The translations under genes were made by a program, and so were the position numbers. Below are positions 43,020 through 47,500 of a stretch of DNA of 47,500 nucleotides, piece by piece. The notes beneath the pieces are model-generated. The model made no database searches. It saw only the letters and a program-made list of their open reading frames with translations, and was not told the DNA's origin. Each line of letters begins with the position of its first letter. Position 1 is the stretch's first letter. This DNA is from Stramonita haemastoma (lineage: Eukaryota > Mollusca > Gastropoda > Neogastropoda > Muricidae), in assembly GCA_030674155.1 (NCBI GenBank), contig CM060334.1:23774455-23821954 (forward strand), in the 5' to 3' direction.

Positions 43020-43255
43020 TTTATTTATTTATTTATTTATTTATTCATTTATTTATCTATTTATTTATCTATTTATTTTATTCTTTTATATCGAGGGTAA
43101 TGGGATAAGCACTCAGGAGCTTTTTTTCATCCAGTCCCCGTGTGTATGAAGTTGTGTAAATATTACCTGTTCCCATCGGCACACAATGGCCTACTCTTAC
43201 GAAAAGCGGAACAGGATTTAGCGTGTGCGCAAGATGCGTTTTAACCATCAAGCCA
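43020..43255 (-). mobile_element. SINE S1, 3' two-thirds, with an expanded (TTTA)n tail
   Basis: (TTTA)n 43020-43080 is the expanded A-rich tail, then TATCGAGGGTAATGGGATAA, CCCCGTGTGTATGAAG, CATCGGCACACAATGGCC and GTGTGCGCAAGATGCG. It breaks off before the central body, with a possible remnant of the head (TTTTAACCATCAAGCC). Confidence 0.8.
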
Positions 43256-44097
43256 AAACAGGCCCCTATCCAGACAGCAAAATCCACCACACATCTCATA
43301 CCCTTCTCCCCCCAACACATCGACATGTTCACGCCCACCATCTCCATACAATGGCAGCTCTTTAAAAAAAAAAACACAAAAAAACTTTAAAATGGAAGGC
43401 AATCTTTGTTGAAGAGTCTACATGCCGGAAGTCAGCTCTGCCTGATGGGAAGATGCCACAAGATAACAAAGGCACTTGAAATTGTGAAGTTTATGCTGAC
43501 AGAACCGAGTTCAAAAAGGCATTGTGCTTCGATGACTCTTCCATTTTTGCAGCCAGTGAATCGATGGAAGAGTTTTACAAAAGCACACAATGGGAGCTGG
43601 ACCTTAAAAGGGTTTGCTCTGCTCTGTTGACATTTAAAAACTAAAAACTAAAGCTAAAAAGCTTTTTAAAACACGAATAAACAGTTCTACCCGACTCGTT
43701 GTGCAAACAGATCGATATTTTTTCTCCACTCTCATAAACAAAAAACATTATCACAATGCAAATCCATTCCATCTCTTCTTTCTTTAAAAGAATAATAGGG
43801 AAAGAATAATGATTGCAAAAAGCAGTTATCTGCAAACTCAGATCTGTACAATAGATGTTCCAACTGTGCTACCATAGAACACTGCAGTCACAAAATTCTT
43901 CAGTTTTAAAACTGGAAAAAGAAAAAGAATAGAGCAATGAAAAAAAGAGAAAAGAGGGAGAGGAAGAATTAAGAGACAGCTGTGAAAACATACCCTCAGC
44001 TCAATCAAGCTGTGAGATTCGGAGAATTTATTCAATAAAGGTCAAAAGGCCTAGCCCCTAATAATAATTAATAATAATAATGCTAATAATAATCGGA
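43256..44097. other. non-repetitive spacer
   Basis: No gene confirmed. Short AAT runs at 44058-44092. Confidence 0.4.
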
Positions 44098-44180
44098 TTA
44101 AAATATTTTGATATTAAGTATAGAATGCAGCCTTATCAAAATATTTTGATACTATGTATAGAATGCAGTCTAATCAAAAT
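44098..44180. repeat. tandem duplication of a 54-bp unit
   Basis: TCAAAATATTTTGATA-TA-GTATAGAATGCAG is present twice (starting about 44098 and 44136) with a partial third start. Confidence 0.75.
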
Positions 44181-44186
44181 ATAGAC

Positions 44187-44893
<707 letters not shown>

Positions 44894-45066
44894 GGGGGCG
44901 GCAGACAAAACAGAATTTCTTTGTGGCAAAGCATCCATCAAACAAAGTCTTCAGAAACATTTCCGACCTTTACTGCTTCAAAAGGTGATGTAATTATCTC
45001 AATTTTCATACCTGTTTGTATGTTTGGCAAAAACATCACATACTGTTGATATGAAATGGTTATGGT

Positions 45067-45069
<3 letters not shown>

Positions 45070-45131
<62 letters not shown>

Positions 45132-45186
45132 CCCGTGTGTGTGTGTGTGTGTGTGTGCGTGTGTGCGTGTGTGCATGTGTGCGTGC

Positions 45187-45278
<92 letters not shown>
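45070..45278. repeat. (CT)n then (GT)n
   Basis: About 30 CT units, then GT units with GTGTGC variants, about 70 units long. Confidence 0.95.
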
Positions 45279-45487
45279 AAAAACCAGCAAATATCTCGAA
45301 TAGAAAATTGCAGGGTTAGCGTGACTGTGCAGTACTGGAATTCAAATTAGCAGCATTGCCGTGATAACTACCTTGATGCTAAATGTAAAATGTATGTTAC
45401 AAATGTTTTCTCCCAGCCTAGTTGGTGTGTTTGATTTGCTATGATTGTAAAATACTTATCTGATTCTCAACTTGCTTTATTTGCATA
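45279..45487. other. unique sequence before the acidic repeat
   Basis: AT-rich. It ends TTTGCATAAAAG, which could serve as a weak 3' splice site in front of the acidic ORF. Confidence 0.4.
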
Positions 45488-47110
45488 AAAGATGATGGCG
45501 ATGTAAATATTGTAGACGATGGTGATGTAAATGCGGAAGATGATGGTGATGTAAATGTGGAAGATGATGGTGATGGTGATGTAAATGTTGAAGATGATGG
45601 TGATGTAAATGCTGAAGATGATGGTGATGGTGATGTCAATATTGAAGATGATGGTGATGTAAATGCTGAAGATGATGGCGATGTAAATGATGAGGATAAA
45701 GGTGATGGTAATGTAACTGCTGAAGATGATGGTGATGGTGATGTAAATGTTGAAGATGATGGAGATGGAGATGTAAATGTTGAAAATGATGGTGATGTAA
45801 ATGCTGAAGATTATGGTGATCTAAATGTTGAAGATTATGGTGATGGTGATATAAATATTGAAGATGATGGGGATGGTGATGTAAATGTGAAGGTGATGGT
45901 GATGCAAATGCTAAAGATGATGGTGAGGTAAATGCTGAAGATGATGGTGATGTAAATGCTGAATATGATGGTGATGTAAATGTTGAAGATGATGGTGATG
46001 TAAATTCTGAAGATGATGGTGATGATGATGATGCAAATGCTGAAGATGATGGTGTTGTAAATGTTGAAGATGTTGGTGATGTAAATGCTGAAGATGATGG
46101 TGCTGGTGATTTAAATGTTGAAAATGATAGTGATGTAAATGTTGAAGATGATGGTGATGTAAATGTTGAAGATGATGGAGATGTAAATGTTGAAGATGAT
46201 GGTGATGGAAATGTAAATGCTGAAGATGTTAGTGATGTATATGTTGAAGATGATGGTGCTGGTGATATTAATGTTGAAGATGATGGTGATGTAAATGCTG
46301 AAGATGATGGTGCTGGTGATATAAATGTTGAAGATGATAGTGATGTAAATGTTGAAGATGATGGGGATGTAAATGTTGAAGATGATGGTGATGTAAATGT
46401 TGAAGATGATGGTGATGTAAATGCTGAAGATGATGGCTATGCATATGTTGAAGATGATGGTGCTGGTGATCTAACTGTTGAAGATGATGGTGATGTAAAT
46501 GCTGAAGATGATGGTGATATAAATGTTGAAGATGTGGGTGATGTAAATGCTGAAGATGATGATTATCGTGATGTAAATGCTGAAGATGATGGTGATGTAA
46601 ATGTTGAAGATGATGGTGATGTAAATGTTGAAGACGATGATTATCGTGATGTAAATGCTGAAGATAAAGGTGTTTTAAATTTTAAAGATGATGGTGATGT
46701 AAATGCTGAAGTTGATGGTGATGTAAATGTTGAAGATGACGGTGATGTCAATGTTGAAGATGATGGTGATGTCAATGATGAAGATGATGGTGATGTAAAT
46801 GATAAAGATGAGGGTGATGTACATGTCGGAGATGTTGGTGATGTAAAATGCTGAAAATGATGGTGATGTAAATGCTAAAGATGACGGGGATGATGATTTA
46901 AATGCTGAAGATGATGGTGATGGTGATATAAATGCTGAAGGTGATGGTGATGTAAATGTAGAAGATGATAGTGATGTAAATGTTGAAGATGATGATGATG
47001 TAAATGTTGAAGATGATGGTGATGTAAATGCTGAAGATGATGTTGAAGGTGATGTAAATGCTGAAGATATTGGTGATAGTGATGTAATTGTAGAAGGTGA
47101 TGATTATGAA
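45488..47110 (+). repeat. 24-bp minisatellite array, about 65 units
   Basis: The unit GATGATGGTGATGTAAATGC followed by TGAA (or GTTGAA) is repeated throughout. Length variants are nearly all multiples of 3: extra GGTGAT, GCTGGTGAT, or GATTATCGT. The last copies fade after 47.1 kb into non-periodic GAT-rich sequence. Confidence 0.95.
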
Positions 47111-47500
47111 TGATGATGTAGATGATAGAACCAATGAAGGAAGTGCTGATGATTATGACGATGTAAATACTAATAATGATGATGGTAATGATGATGTGAT
47201 CTCAAATGGTGATGTTGGTTATGATGATGTGGTTATTAAAGATGATGATGGTAACGATGGTGTAGGTTTTGAAGGTGATAGTGGTAACGGTGACTACAAT
47301 GAAGAAGTTAAAGATGACGATGGAAACAGTGATGAAGAAGACGAGGATGATGATCGTGACTATTATGTAGACACTGAAGATGATCGTGACGATGATAATT
47401 ATATAGGTTAAAGAGGATGATGATACTGCAGATGATGAAGAGAAGGACTTTGATGATGATGACGTAGAGGATGAAAGTAATGATGGTGATGTTGTTGTAC
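45488..47500 (+). CDS. candidate Asp-rich repetitive protein, frame-broken and running off the window
   Basis: One reading of the repeat gives the octapeptide DDGDVNAE/DDGDVNVE, almost entirely Asp, Glu, Asn, Gly and Val. In that reading no substitution creates a stop over about 400 bp (45488-45887) and then about 960 bp (45889-46850). The frame changes only at about 45888 (a missing T), 46845 (an extra A), 47108 and 47407, each a one-base event. Beyond 47.1 kb the periodicity decays yet the frame stays acidic (NDDVDDRTNEGSADDYDD; VKEDDDTADDEEKDFDDDD) to the last base. No ATG lies in frame inside the units, so the start must be upstream, perhaps through a splice at about 45486. Highly acidic repeat proteins often bind Ca2+, and molluscs have Asp-rich shell-matrix proteins; any such role here is speculation. 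The alternative is a non-coding minisatellite that is open by periodicity alone. Confidence 0.4.

Overview
This is eukaryotic nuclear DNA from an animal. It has spliced genes with GT-AG introns, intronic C/D-box snoRNAs, tRNA-derived SINEs, DNA transposons and very abundant microsatellites (CA, GA, GACA, AAT, GGT, long G/C tracts). The repeat style and gene structures suggest a lophotrochozoan, most likely a gastropod mollusc. That assignment is inference; nothing in the window proves the species.

Layout. (1) Bases 77-1036 are a non-autonomous hAT-like DNA transposon with perfect 11-bp terminal inverted repeats and a 5-bp target duplication; a SINE lies inside it. (2) From about 1.3 to 12.5 kb a plus-strand multi-exon gene can be read from six exons (1297-1421, 3338-3552, 5227-5256, 5342-5470, 7997-8227, about 12253-12460). 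I do not recognise its product. Two of its introns carry near-identical copies of a C/D-box snoRNA whose D' guide matches the 18S rRNA site served by vertebrate U59 (SNORD59). The exons contain an in-frame TGA and two apparent frame breaks. (3) Within and after this gene are several DNA transposon remnants: a MITE at 8645-8993, a piggyBac element with decayed transposase and recognisable TTAA-flanked ends at 9485-10974, a MITE with 30-bp inverted repeats at 13939-14224, and an 18-bp perfect foldback at 13666-13732. (4) From about 20.6 to 23.8 kb lie two minus-strand exons of a two-pore-domain potassium (K2P/TWK-like) channel: the 3' half of pore 1 plus M2 (23526-23810), and M3, pore 2, M4 and the C-terminus (20620-21231). 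The intron splits the first Gly codon of the pore-1 GYG filter. The terminal exon has an intact channel core but about four frame breaks. The 5' exon(s) with M1 were not found. (5) From 23.8 to 45.3 kb the sequence is mostly microsatellites, minisatellites, SINE copies and LINE 3' ends. A largely non-repetitive block at 36.7-41.5 kb has no gene I can support. (6) From 45.49 kb to the end is a large array of a 24-bp unit that reads, in one plus-strand frame, as an Asp-rich octapeptide (DDGDVNAE-like). The acidic reading continues into a less repetitive tail and off the window, interrupted only by about four single-base shifts.

The same kind of defect, single-base frame breaks inside otherwise clear coding sequence, appears in the host gene, the K2P gene, the piggyBac ORF and the acidic repeat ORF. 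Residual indel error in the assembly is a likely common cause, but real pseudogenisation cannot be excluded from sequence alone. The two functional stories best supported here are an intronic snoRNA host gene and a K2P channel gene. The acidic repeat protein is the most unusual candidate.
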